Source: Luteibacter flocculans (lineage in GTDB: Bacteria; Pseudomonadota; Gammaproteobacteria; Xanthomonadales; Rhodanobacteraceae). Taken from it: a stretch of DNA of 64,000 bases. How positions within the stretch are numbered: position 1 is the first letter of the stretch; the number at the start of each line of letters is the position of its first letter. The translations under genes were made by a program, and so were the position numbers. Where the stretch lies: contig NZ_CP063231.1 of assembly GCF_023612255.1 (NCBI RefSeq), positions 1,780,001 to 1,844,000 of the forward strand. The letters are read 5' to 3'. Below the pieces are notes generated by a model. That model had not been told where the DNA came from, ran no database searches, and saw only the letters and a list, made by a program, of their open reading frames with translations. Positions 15,986 through 25,086 of this stretch are shown here, piece by piece.

Positions 15986-17941
15986 ATGCCGAATACCGAG
16001 ACCGTCCGCCGACAGCGCGCCATTGGCGGCGCGTTGGGCGTTGCCGTGCTCGCGTTCGCGCTGTTCTATCACTTCTTTCCGCAGGCGCTTCACGTCCATC
16101 CGACGCAGAACACGGCGCGCACGCCACTGCGCGGCCAGCCGAGCGTCATGGGCTTCGACCAGCGCCCGCAGGCCGCGCCCCAGGCCGTTGCATCGGAGAT
16201 CGACGCCGGGCCGCCGATCATGCTCGCGCCGGCCTCCGTGATCGCGGCGCGCCACCGCGAGAAGAGCGCGGATATCGTCCTGCCGGCGCAGAAGACCCCT
16301 GACTCGCCCGAGCTGGCCGCTCTGCTGGACCGCGGCGACAAGGCCCTGGCGGCCGATCGTCTGGTCGGCGGTCGGGACAGCGCGTCCGCGCTCTATGCCG
16401 CGGCTTTGAAGCAGAAGGCCGATAGCCAGCGCGCCCTGGCCGGCATGGACGAGGTCCGCGGGCGGCTCGCCGCGGGCATCGAGCAGGACATCGCACTGGG
16501 CGATGCAGAAGCCGCGAGGGAAGGCCTTGGCGCGCTGAAGAGCCTGCCGTCGTCGAGCGCCATGGCTGCGCCGCTCCAGCAAAAGCTGGCGGTGCTCGAC
16601 AAGGTGCGCCCGCTGCTGGGCAAGGCCGCCGCGCAGTTGCAGGATGGGAAGGCGAGCCAGCCCCGCGGCGACAGCGCGCTGGATACCTACCGCGAGGTGC
16701 TCACGCTCGATCCGGAAAACGCCGTGGCCGAGCAAGGCATCATCACCGTGCAGCGCAACGTGCTCGACAAGGCGCTGGCCGCCGTCGCGCAGAACGATTT
16801 TCCGGGAGCGGACGCGGCCCTGGCCGAGGCGGCGACCATCGCCCCCGAGTCGCAGGCTTTACAGGACACCCGCGGCCGCATCGAAGGCATGCGTCGGCAG
16901 AGTGCGACAGCGATGTTGGCCCAAGCACGGTCTGCGCTCGATGCCGGCGACCTCACGCTCGCCGAGCAACTCGCCACGAAGGCGCAGCAGGTCAGCCCCG
17001 ATCTCGCTGGCATCGACGACTTCAACGAGCGGCTCACCAACGCGCGCCTGTACGCGAGCTACAAGCCGGGCCAGGTGTTCGCCGACCGCTTCCTCGACAC
17101 CAACGGGCAGGCACCCGCGATGGTCGTCGTGCCGACGGGCAAGTTCACCATGGGGTCGCCGGATGGCGAAGCCGGGCACGATGCCAACGAATCGCCTGCG
17201 CACGAGGTGCAGATCGCCAAGGGATTCGCCATGGCACGCAGCACCGTCACGATCGGTCAGTTCCGCGACTTCGTGCGTGCGTCCGGGTACGTGCCGCAGT
17301 CCCAGTCGCTCGGCGGCGGCAGCGTCTATGACGAACAAAGCGGCGGCCTGCGTGACGATGCGTCGGTGACCTGGCAGGACGACTACGCCGGCAAGCCCGG
17401 CCAGGACCGACTGCCGGTCATCAACGTGTCCTGGAACGACGCACGCGCCTATGCCGAGTGGCTGTCGCAGCGCACCGGCAAGAAGTACCGCCTGCCCAGC
17501 GAGGCCGAGTTCGAGTACGCCCTCCGTGCAGGCAGCACGTCGCGCTTCTGGTGGGGCGACGGCACGCCGTCGTCACGTGTAGAGAACCTCACCGGCGGTA
17601 ACGACCGCTCCGGTTCCGGGCGTCGTTGGAGCAACGCGTTCAACGGATATCGCGATGGCTACTGGGGCCCCGCGCCCGTCATGAGCTTCACCCCCAATCC
17701 GTTCGGCCTCTACGACATGGGCGGCAATGTGTCGGAATGGGTGGCGGACTGCTGGCACGACAACTACATCCGCGCGCCGCGCACCGGCGAAGCCTGGGTC
17801 AACCCCGGCTGCGGTCGCCGTGTCATTCGCGGCGGGTCGTGGGGCAGCGCACCCGACATGGTTCGCTCGGCTTATCGCCAGGGTGCGACCGCCGATCTGC
17901 GCAATGCGCGTGTCGGGTTTCGTGTGGTGCGGGAGTTGTAA
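15986..17941 (+). CDS. Membrane-anchored SUMF1/EgtB/PvdO-domain protein with TPR-like region
   Basis: This 651-residue protein has an N-terminal membrane anchor (residues about 14-30, LGVAVLAFALFYHFF), then a helical alanine-rich region resembling tetratricopeptide repeats (about 100-340). The C-terminal formylglycine-generating-enzyme-like domain (about 370-651) contains GKFTMGSPDGEAGHD, VSWNDARAYAEWL, LPSEAEFEYALRAGS, NPFGLYDMGGNVSEWVADCW and VIRGGSW. The domain would face the periplasm. Whether it is catalytic (oxygen-dependent modification) or a binding module cannot be read from sequence. It is similar in domain class, not in architecture, to the EgtB part at 10.9-12.1 kb. Confidence 0.88.
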   Translation: MPNTETVRRQRAIGGALGVAVLAFALFYHFFPQALHVHPTQNTARTPLRGQPSVMGFDQRPQAAPQAVASEIDAGPPIMLAPASVIAARHREKSADIVLPAQKTPDSPELAALLDRGDKALAADRLVGGRDSASALYAAALKQKADSQRALAGMDEVRGRLAAGIEQDIALGDAEAAREGLGALKSLPSSSAMAAPLQQKLAVLDKVRPLLGKAAAQLQDGKASQPRGDSALDTYREVLTLDPENAVAEQGIITVQRNVLDKALAAVAQNDFPGADAALAEAATIAPESQALQDTRGRIEGMRRQSATAMLAQARSALDAGDLTLAEQLATKAQQVSPDLAGIDDFNERLTNARLYASYKPGQVFADRFLDTNGQAPAMVVVPTGKFTMGSPDGEAGHDANESPAHEVQIAKGFAMARSTVTIGQFRDFVRASGYVPQSQSLGGGSVYDEQSGGLRDDASVTWQDDYAGKPGQDRLPVINVSWNDARAYAEWLSQRTGKKYRLPSEAEFEYALRAGSTSRFWWGDGTPSSRVENLTGGNDRSGSGRRWSNAFNGYRDGYWGPAPVMSFTPNPFGLYDMGGNVSEWVADCWHDNYIRAPRTGEAWVNPGCGRRVIRGGSWGSAPDMVRSAYRQGATADLRNARVGFRVVREL

Positions 17942-18036
17942 CGGCGGCGAGCCAGCCGCGTGGAATCGCAAGATCCGGATAGGATCGGCTGTCGGCCGCC
18001 GTAGATCATTAGGCACGCATCTTCGAGGCGATCCTT

Positions 18037-18504
18037 ATGACGTTCCGTATTCTTGGTCTTGACTCAGCGATTTTTGTGCCACTTTTCGGACTGACGGAAA
18101 GCGAACTGGCAAGTCGCGGCGTGAAGCGTATGTGGGTCGACTCATGGCCTGGCTTCCCCGACAGAATCGAGGTGGCCGATGTGCCGGTAGGCGAGTCGGT
18201 ACTCCTGCTCAACTACACACATCAACCGGCGGATACGCCGTACCGTAGCAGTCACGCGATCTTTGTCCGCGAATTTGCAAACGAGCCACTCGATGTGGTC
18301 GACGTCATACCAAAAGCGATGGAACGTCGGACGATTTCGCTGCGCAGCTTTAATAGCTCTCACGAAATGGTAGACGCGACTCTGGTTGAGGGACGAAACC
18401 TGAAAGAGGCCATTGAAAGCCTGTTGAGTGATGCGGAAGTGGAGTACCTGCACGCTCATTACGCGGTGCGTGGCTGCTATGCCGCTCGTATTGAGCGCGT
18501 GTGA
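18037..18504 (+). CDS. DUF1203 domain protein
   Basis: This 155-residue protein has the DUF1203 hallmarks PVGESVLLLNYTHQPADTPY, RSSHAIFVRE and a C-terminal HAHYAVRGCYAARIERV. No signal peptide or membrane segment is seen, so it should be cytoplasmic. ATG at 18037 is preceded by GAGG. The family's function is not established. It marks the boundary between core-like genes and the less GC-rich RHS accessory region that follows. Confidence 0.85.
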   Translation: MTFRILGLDSAIFVPLFGLTESELASRGVKRMWVDSWPGFPDRIEVADVPVGESVLLLNYTHQPADTPYRSSHAIFVREFANEPLDVVDVIPKAMERRTISLRSFNSSHEMVDATLVEGRNLKEAIESLLSDAEVEYLHAHYAVRGCYAARIERV

Positions 18505-18988
18505 CGCTGCATGATTGAAGAGGTGGCGATGCGAGGGTCGCCCCGCGCCTGTAGTTCACCGTGTCGCCGCACTTGCTTGCCAAAGCGTCGGCCGATCATT
18601 CCCAAGCCATGACACTTTTAGCGCTGGGCCAGCCCCGCGATTCACTGCCACAGTACCGCGTCGCGGTCTGGCTCAGGTGGCAAGCGTTCATACCAACGAG
18701 GCCTGACGCGCGCCGCTCGCTCAGCCCTTTGTCGACAGTGCCAATGTATGACGACGTTATGCGCCTATTCGGCCAGTGATTCAGAAGCTGCGGGGTGGCG
18801 GAGCCATCGCTGGCTCATGGACATCCCGTTTGCGACTGCGATCCGGTTAGGAAGCTTTCGAAGCGTCACTCTTGTGTCATGCAGGAAGGCGTTTTCCTAC
18901 AGAGCATGTAGGAATTCCCCGACACGCCCAGGATGAGAATTTTCGTAGCATCGAGCCTTCTCGCTTGCCATCGAAAGGATCTCAGGGG
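18505..18988. other. Gene-free stretch before the RHS locus
   Basis: About 480 bases with no convincing coding frame: the short open frames here lack good ribosome sites and family similarity. Base composition is visibly less GC-rich than the core genes. The promoter of the RHS gene must lie here but I could not pick it out. Confidence 0.5.
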
Positions 18989-21900
18989 ATGCCAACGTCA
19001 AAAGGCAATGCCAGCGGGGTTACCCGCTTTCGGGTCCGTATGGGGTGGGGCGCCATTCTGCTGTGCGCGCTGGTGTCTGCGGCGTCAGCAAGTACTTCTT
19101 GGGTGGGACCATTTACATTCGTCGCACTCGACAATGACACCAACTCAACGACGAATTTCTCACTGCCCACGGCGGAAGAGGCCGTTCAAGCAGCTACACA
19201 GTTCTTAGAGGAGCACGACAAGCCTCGTGCCACGGGATCGTCGACATTAAACGGCACGCAAACGTGCCACGTGGTGGTCTACAGCACGCCGCAATCGGGG
19301 ATTTACCGGGTTATCAATCAGTGGGACAAGGCCAAGCGGTATAACGATTACTGTAACAACGACTCCTTTACAGACGACATCTTCGTCAGAGGTGTTCAAG
19401 CTACCTTCGATGTAGGCAAGAACGCCGGCGATTGCGACTGCACATCAGGTAACGGTGGGGATGGCGTGCGGCCACCGGGGTCAGCCGTTAAGGGCGATCC
19501 GGTCAACGTGGTCAGCGGCAACAAGTTCGAGCAGGAAACGGACTACGCCGCTCCTGACGGCCTTTTGACGTTTCGGCGCTTCTACAACAGCGTCGTTTCA
19601 GCAAGCGTCCTTCCCCATCCGCTCGGCCACCCCTGGCGGCACTCCTTCCAGCGTGATCTGGAATTTGACCAAAACGGCACGGCGGCTCCGACCTTCGTCC
19701 AAGCCAACCGCCCAGACGGACATGCCATCCAGTTCCACTGGAATGCCACGAATCGCTATTGGTATGCCGACAGCGATGTCCAGGACACGATGAGCGGCAC
19801 CAACGACAGTAGCGGTAACTGGACGTCGTTCACGATAACCTTGGCTGCGATCCAGCAGGTCGAGACGTATTTCGCTGACGGTCGACTCAACCAAGTGAGG
19901 GACCTGAAGTCGGGAGAGGTGATCTATTCGACCACCTACAGTGATGTCACCACGCTGCCGGCGGTCGCCCCGAAACCCAATTTGTTGATCGGTGTTACCG
20001 ACGCCAATGGCCGGTCGATCCACTTTACCTACGACGCCAAATCCCGCCTTCAGTCGATGGTCGCCCCGGACGGGAGCGTCACGACCTATGGCTACGACAG
20101 CGATAGCAGTCCGTTGTCATCGGTCACGTATGCGGATGGGACGGTCCGCCGATACCTTTACAACGAAGCCGACAAGAACGGAGGCGTGGATCAGGTCAAT
20201 TCGCTGACGGGGACCGTGGATGAGCGCAGCGTCCGCTTTGAATCCACGTCATATGATGCGAAGGGACGGGTCACGCTGACGTCCAAACCGGGCGGGGCGG
20301 ATGCTCTTAGCCTCGGCTTCGGGTGGTTCCAGCACCGTCACCATGACAGGCCCCCTCGGGGCCGCAACGGTCGTTCAGTATGTAACGTGGTCTGGTCATG
20401 CCCTGATCTCCCAGAGCAGTCAGCCGTGTGGTCCGTGGTGCGAGCAGCCATGGGTCTCGGCAAGCTTCGATAACAACGGGAATCGAAAGAGCGTTACGGA
20501 CTTCAACGGCAATACGACGAAAACGACCTATGACACGCACAACCTGCTAACCCAGCAGGTGGATGCGTCTGGCTCTTCGCAGCAGCGGACCATCGACACG
20601 ACGTGGGACTCGGTTGCCCGGGTGCCCCTGACCCGAACGACCAAGGACAAATCGGGCACCATCGTTCAATCCCAGTCCTGGACCTATAACGACCGGCATC
20701 AGGTCATCGCGGCATGTGATGTCGATCCGTCGGTATCGGCCGCCTACGTGTGCGGCTCGCAGGCCAACGCGCCGGCCGGCATCAGCCAAACGCGATACAC
20801 CTACTGCGACGCGGTGGACTCGACGCAGTGTCCGCACGTTGGCTTGGTGTTATCGGTCGATGGTCCACGGACCGACGTCGCAGACGTTGTCACCAATCGC
20901 TATTACTTGACGACTGATGAAAGCGGGTGCGGCACCTTTGCGGGTCCGTGCCAGCACGCAGGCGATCTCTATACGGTCACCGATGCGCTGGGGCACAGCT
21001 CCGCGATCGTGGCCTACGACAAGGCCGGTCGGGCGGTGCGTCGTCGCGACGTGCGTGGCGTTATCAAGGACATCGTTTATAACAACCGGGGTTGGATCAC
21101 GCAGTTCATCGTTCGAGCAAACGGCGATGGGACTTCTTCCGCGGACGATGCGACGACCACACTGGATTACGACGCAACCGGGTTGCTCCACAAGGTCACG
21201 GACCCGGATGGGGTCGCGCTCACCTACGCCTACGACGACGCTCACCGATTGGTTGACATCGAGGACGGAGCAGGGAATCACCTCCATTACACGCTCGACG
21301 CGGCCGGTGACCATGTCCAAGAGGAAATCCGAGACGCCAGCGGCACCGTGACGTGGTCGTTGAGCAAAACCTACAACGCCCTCGGGCAACTCGTTCGGGT
21401 GGTCGATGGGCGAGGCCAAGTCGTCTTTGATGCCTCCGCGACGGGCGACTACGACCCCGCGGGTAACCTGGTTCACTCCAAGGACGCCAACGGCGTCCAG
21501 CAATCCGACACCTTCGATGCGCTGAATCGGCTGGCGTCGAGCGTGGCTGACTACAAGGGCACGAACGCCAGCACGGCCAACACCACCAATACATTCACGC
21601 TGGATGCGCTGGATCGCCTGACGGCCGTGAAGGACCCGGGTGGTTTGATCACAACGTATGGCTTTGACGGTCTGGGGCATCCCACATCATTGACCAGCCC
21701 AGACACTGGGCACAGCAGTGGCACCGTGGACATCGCCGGCAACACGCTGTCGCGAACCGATGCGAAGGGCAACGCGGCGACATATGCCTATGACGCGTTG
21801 AGCCGTCGAACGGCGACCACCTACGCAGATCCGATCCTCAATGTGGCTTACCACTACGACGAGGCCAACACTGTTACCGGATGCGCCAGCTCCTATCCGG

Positions 21901-23723
21901 TCGGCCGATTGACTCGCATCGTCGAAGCGGCGGTGACCACCACCTACTGCTACGACAACCAAGGTCGCGTGACTGAAAAACGTCAGGCTCAGGGCGACCT
22001 GATCGACACGATCGATTACGCGTATACAAAGGCGGGGCGGTTGTCCCTTGTCCACATGCCGAGTGGGACGCTCGTCGTCTATGCGCGAAACGCATTGGGT
22101 GAGATTTCAGGGATTACGGCCACACCGCAGAATGGAACGGCGACCTCCATGGTCAGCGGGGCTAGCTACCTGCCGTTCGGTCCCGTCCTCTCGTATACGC
22201 TGGGCAATGGCCACGTGGTCACCCGCGCCTACGACGCGAACTATCAGCCTACCGATATCAGCAGCGCCACGTTCAATGCGCACTACGATCGGGACGCCGC
22301 CAACCAGATCGTCGGGTTCGGCGACAGCGCCACGGCCGGCGCCTCGGAAACCTACGCCTATGATGCGCTTCGCCGACTCACGGCTGTCCAATCTGCGACC
22401 TTCAACGAGTCGTATACCTACAACAAGACCGGGGATCGCCTCAGCAAGACGTCCGCAGGCGTACATGCCCAAGCGACGGGGGCCTACACCTATCAGTCGG
22501 GGACGCACTGGCTGAGCACCGTGGGCGGTGGTCAGCCCACGGTGCTGGATGCCAACGGTTCGGTGACGCAGAGTCAGAGTGGCTCGACCGCCTACACCTT
22601 CCTTTATGACGGACGGGGCCGCCTGACGGAGGTCCAGTCTCAGGGAAGTCCCATTGCCGACTTCACCTATAACGCCCTCGATCAGCGGGTTTACAAGTCC
22701 GGTTATCTGGGTCTGAAGTCGCGCTTTGTGTATGACGAAGCTGGCCAACTCGTGGGTGACTACGGGTCATTGCACCGCGATTACATTTGGATGGACAACT
22801 TGCCCGTGGGGTCGTTGGACGACACGGTTGCGGTGTTCGTGGTGGCCGACGGTATGGGCACGCCACGACGGGCCGATGTGGGTGACGGAGCGGGGAGCTA
22901 TTGGGAGTGGCTACCCACCAAGAATCCGTTCGGTGAAGGGGCTTCTAATAGTGGGGGTTATCTATTTAACCTCCGGTTCCCCGGCCAATACGCCGATACG
23001 GAAAGCCCGCTGATCTATAACGGCCATCGTTACTACGACGCCGCGACCGGCCGTTTCATCCAGAGCGATCCCATCGGCTTGTCGGGCGGGACCTCGACGT
23101 ATGCCTACGTGGGAAGCCATCCGCTCAGCTCGGTGGATCCGACCGGGTTGGAGGAGGAAGAGCGCGACGAGATGAGTGAGTGGGAGAGGGAGCGTCTGCG
23201 CGCCATCTTTAATCCCACTCAGGGTCCCAACCTAGCAGGGGGTTCAGCCCTACAGGCGAACTACGAGGCAGAGATTGCCAACGGTCAGTGCCCCAGCGTC
23301 CCTGAGTTTGGCCCTCTTCGCCCAGGGGAAAGTGAAGCCCAACGACGACTTGAGTTTCAGGACGGCTATCTGTCAGGAAGTGGTGGGCGATGGGGCAACT
23401 CGTCCACACGCGCTCAGAACGTTGAGTTGCGTCAACAGTTCGAGGAGATGGGATTCGACCCCGTTTACGGGGGTGGCTTCAAGTCAGAGGAGCGAATCGC
23501 GGGATCTGGGCCCAACGGCCAGGGAACGCGGTATGTGGACATCACAATGGAATACACCAGTGCTGAAGATCCCCTCTCCGCACCAATTCGCTTGCGAATC
23601 CAAACCGTGAGCACCCATTCCGATGGAGTGACGGCGACGCCTGGAGAGGTTTCAGCGGCCAAAGATATTCAGGCAAAATATCCAAATGACATTCTAATGA
23701 TGGTTCCCAAAGGAGCAAAATAG
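18989..23723 (+). pseudogene. RHS/YD-repeat secreted protein with one-base frameshift
   Basis: The reading frame opens at ATG 18989 with a Sec signal peptide (GWGAILLCALVSAASAS) and a DUF6531-like entry (GDPVNVVSGNKF, GLLTFRRFYNS), then YD repeats. At 20321-20323 a GGG run shifts the frame: the first frame ends at 20473, while homology continues one base later (GSSTVTMTGPLGAATV). Removing one G restores a protein of about 1577 residues, with dozens of YD repeats, the RHS core (GHRYYDAATGRFIQSDPIG, near 23020-23080) and a variable C-terminal domain of about 190 residues. There is no PAAR or type VI motif. This is either a real disruption or a sequencing error. Confidence 0.85.
20301..23723 (+). 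CDS. Downstream intact frame: RHS repeats, RHS core and C-terminal toxin-like domain
   Basis: Starting from an ATG at 20301, 1140 codons are open. They hold most YD repeats (for example LDYDATGLLHKVTDPDG, YAYDDAHRLVDIEDG), the RHS-associated core ending SSVDPTGLEEEE, and the variable C-terminal domain (about 23150-23720) with RYVDITMEY, IRLRIQTVSTHSDG and NDILMMVPKG. The first few residues are out of the original frame, so this start is probably not native. The C-terminal domain replaces the conserved core as in polymorphic toxins; I do not recognise its fold with certainty. Its stop overlaps the next gene's GTG. Confidence 0.7.
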   Translation: MLLASASGGSSTVTMTGPLGAATVVQYVTWSGHALISQSSQPCGPWCEQPWVSASFDNNGNRKSVTDFNGNTTKTTYDTHNLLTQQVDASGSSQQRTIDTTWDSVARVPLTRTTKDKSGTIVQSQSWTYNDRHQVIAACDVDPSVSAAYVCGSQANAPAGISQTRYTYCDAVDSTQCPHVGLVLSVDGPRTDVADVVTNRYYLTTDESGCGTFAGPCQHAGDLYTVTDALGHSSAIVAYDKAGRAVRRRDVRGVIKDIVYNNRGWITQFIVRANGDGTSSADDATTTLDYDATGLLHKVTDPDGVALTYAYDDAHRLVDIEDGAGNHLHYTLDAAGDHVQEEIRDASGTVTWSLSKTYNALGQLVRVVDGRGQVVFDASATGDYDPAGNLVHSKDANGVQQSDTFDALNRLASSVADYKGTNASTANTTNTFTLDALDRLTAVKDPGGLITTYGFDGLGHPTSLTSPDTGHSSGTVDIAGNTLSRTDAKGNAATYAYDALSRRTATTYADPILNVAYHYDEANTVTGCASSYPVGRLTRIVEAAVTTTYCYDNQGRVTEKRQAQGDLIDTIDYAYTKAGRLSLVHMPSGTLVVYARNALGEISGITATPQNGTATSMVSGASYLPFGPVLSYTLGNGHVVTRAYDANYQPTDISSATFNAHYDRDAANQIVGFGDSATAGASETYAYDALRRLTAVQSATFNESYTYNKTGDRLSKTSAGVHAQATGAYTYQSGTHWLSTVGGGQPTVLDANGSVTQSQSGSTAYTFLYDGRGRLTEVQSQGSPIADFTYNALDQRVYKSGYLGLKSRFVYDEAGQLVGDYGSLHRDYIWMDNLPVGSLDDTVAVFVVADGMGTPRRADVGDGAGSYWEWLPTKNPFGEGASNSGGYLFNLRFPGQYADTESPLIYNGHRYYDAATGRFIQSDPIGLSGGTSTYAYVGSHPLSSVDPTGLEEEERDEMSEWERERLRAIFNPTQGPNLAGGSALQANYEAEIANGQCPSVPEFGPLRPGESEAQRRLEFQDGYLSGSGGRWGNSSTRAQNVELRQQFEEMGFDPVYGGGFKSEERIAGSGPNGQGTRYVDITMEYTSAEDPLSAPIRLRIQTVSTHSDGVTATPGEVSAAKDIQAKYPNDILMMVPKGAK

Positions 23724-24832
23724 TGGCTCAGTTGTCGTTCTTCGCGACTCGCGATGACTTGCTCTCCATATGTGATGATGTGGAGAGTAATGAGCACCTC
23801 GTATACACCGAAATGGGTCATCGGATGAAATTGGATTTTCGTTCGTATCTCTCGGCGTCGTCGATCTCTACGTTGGGAAAAGCAAGTGCCGACAGCTCGG
23901 TAAGCACAACGAGTTATTTGTTGCTCGACAAAGAGGAAAAAGTCAACTACGAGTCTAGGCGCATCGGTGAGCGGGACAAGTTCGCAGTGTATGAGGGCAT
24001 CAACCCCGAAGGTATTGAATTGACTCCGGGCGGGATCTATCAAGATGGCATCCTTCTTTCGGGGAGGTTGGCGACCATGGGACTTACGAAACGGTCGAAC
24101 CAGTTATATCGGCTGTTTGCTTCTCGCATCAAAAAGCAGTTTGTTCGATTGGGCGCCTATTACGTCGGCGCCGCCGCCTATGCACATCTGGAGCAAGGGT
24201 GGCGGTTGACAGATGCTGTCCAATCTCCCGCTAGGTTTGATCTTCGGATACCAACCTCAAATCCATCCATGGAAGGAGTGTTGAACGGAGAGGATGAGGA
24301 TGACGGCATGACTCGAAAGTCGTATGAAGCATCGTGCCGTCAGCTACAACCGGGGTTCGTCAAGCCGGGCGCCGTGCCGGCCATGTTGAGCCGGATGCCT
24401 CGCTTTGACGATGAGGAGCCGTTTGGTGTCCATCTGTTTCGGATGATCATTGACGGCGATCTCGATGCTCGGAACTTGACCCTGCCGCGCACGTTCATTG
24501 CCCGAAGTGAGTTGTCCGATGTGGCGTTTACCGGAACGGATTTAAGCGAGTCCAGTCTGTGTTGGAACGACTTCATCGACGTGAACTTCGACCATGTCGT
24601 CCTCGAACGGTGCGACATGCGGGCGTCCGTTTTTCAGAATGTGAGTTTTAGAAACGCGGACCTGCGTCAGGCAGACTTGCGCCACAGCCGCTTCGTGGAC
24701 TGCGATTTTCATCAGGCTAAGATGGAAGGGGCAGTTCTTGATCCGTCCCAGTTACACGACATGAGGCTTTCGGACGTTCAGTGTCGTCAGGTAGCACTTG
24801 TTCCAGCAGGGGACGAACCCCCGGGTGGATGA
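23723..24832 (+). CDS. Pentapeptide-repeat protein, candidate immunity protein for the RHS toxin domain
   Basis: This 369-residue protein starts at a GTG (23723) that shares a base with the RHS stop codon; AAAGGAG lies 7 bases upstream, so the pair is translationally coupled. The N-terminal 240 residues (MAQLSFFATRDDLLSICDD onward) match no family I know. The C-terminal part (about 255-345) is a run of A(D/N)Lxx-type pentapeptides: LSDVAFTGTDLSESSL, NADLRQADLRHSRF, DCDFHQAKMEGAVL. Such right-handed helices can mimic DNA. No signal peptide is seen, so it should stay in the cytoplasm, as expected for an immunity protein. Base composition is lower in GC than the core genes. Role inferred. Confidence 0.8.
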   Translation: MAQLSFFATRDDLLSICDDVESNEHLVYTEMGHRMKLDFRSYLSASSISTLGKASADSSVSTTSYLLLDKEEKVNYESRRIGERDKFAVYEGINPEGIELTPGGIYQDGILLSGRLATMGLTKRSNQLYRLFASRIKKQFVRLGAYYVGAAAYAHLEQGWRLTDAVQSPARFDLRIPTSNPSMEGVLNGEDEDDGMTRKSYEASCRQLQPGFVKPGAVPAMLSRMPRFDDEEPFGVHLFRMIIDGDLDARNLTLPRTFIARSELSDVAFTGTDLSESSLCWNDFIDVNFDHVVLERCDMRASVFQNVSFRNADLRQADLRHSRFVDCDFHQAKMEGAVLDPSQLHDMRLSDVQCRQVALVPAGDEPPGG

Positions 24833-24907
24833 TTCGGGCTCGGTGCGTTGACCCGCGCCGCCGGCAACACTAGTGATTGCTCACAAGTCTAGGGATTTGT
24901 ATAGCAA

Positions 24908-24933
24908 AAAACCCGCCATGGGAGGCGGGTTCT
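24908..24933 (+). terminator. Rho-independent terminator after the RHS/pentapeptide operon
   Basis: A stem AACCCGCC / GGCGGGTT with a 6-base loop is flanked by an A-run before and TTCTTGT after. It lies about 75 bases beyond the pentapeptide gene stop and just before the tRNA-Leu, and may work in both directions. Confidence 0.7.
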
Positions 24934-24975
24934 TGTGACCGCCTGGAAGGGGCGACCCGTTCTGATTTTGCTATT

Positions 24976-25062
24976 TGGTGCCGAAAGTGGGACTCGAACC
25001 CACACTGTATTTCTACAAACAGATTTTGAGTCTGCCGCGTCTACCGGTTCCGCCATTTCGGC
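24976..25062 (-). tRNA. tRNA-Leu (anticodon CAA)
   Basis: The reverse strand gives an 87-base class II tRNA: acceptor GCCGAAA paired with TTTCGGC, an anticodon loop CTCAAAA giving anticodon CAA, a long variable arm, a T-loop TTCGAGT and an encoded CCA. It reads the UUG leucine codon. Confidence 0.95.
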
Positions 25063-25086
25063 ATGGGGGTCGCCATTATGCGGGAT

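Noticed and set aside
20301-20340. Programmed ribosomal frameshift in the RHS gene
   Set aside because: The sequence at the shift has no canonical slippery heptamer, stop-associated shift site or clear downstream structure; a one-base insertion explains it.
24976-25062. tRNA-Leu as attachment site for the RHS locus
   Set aside because: No duplicate of the tRNA 3' end was seen on the far side of the locus and no integrase is present.
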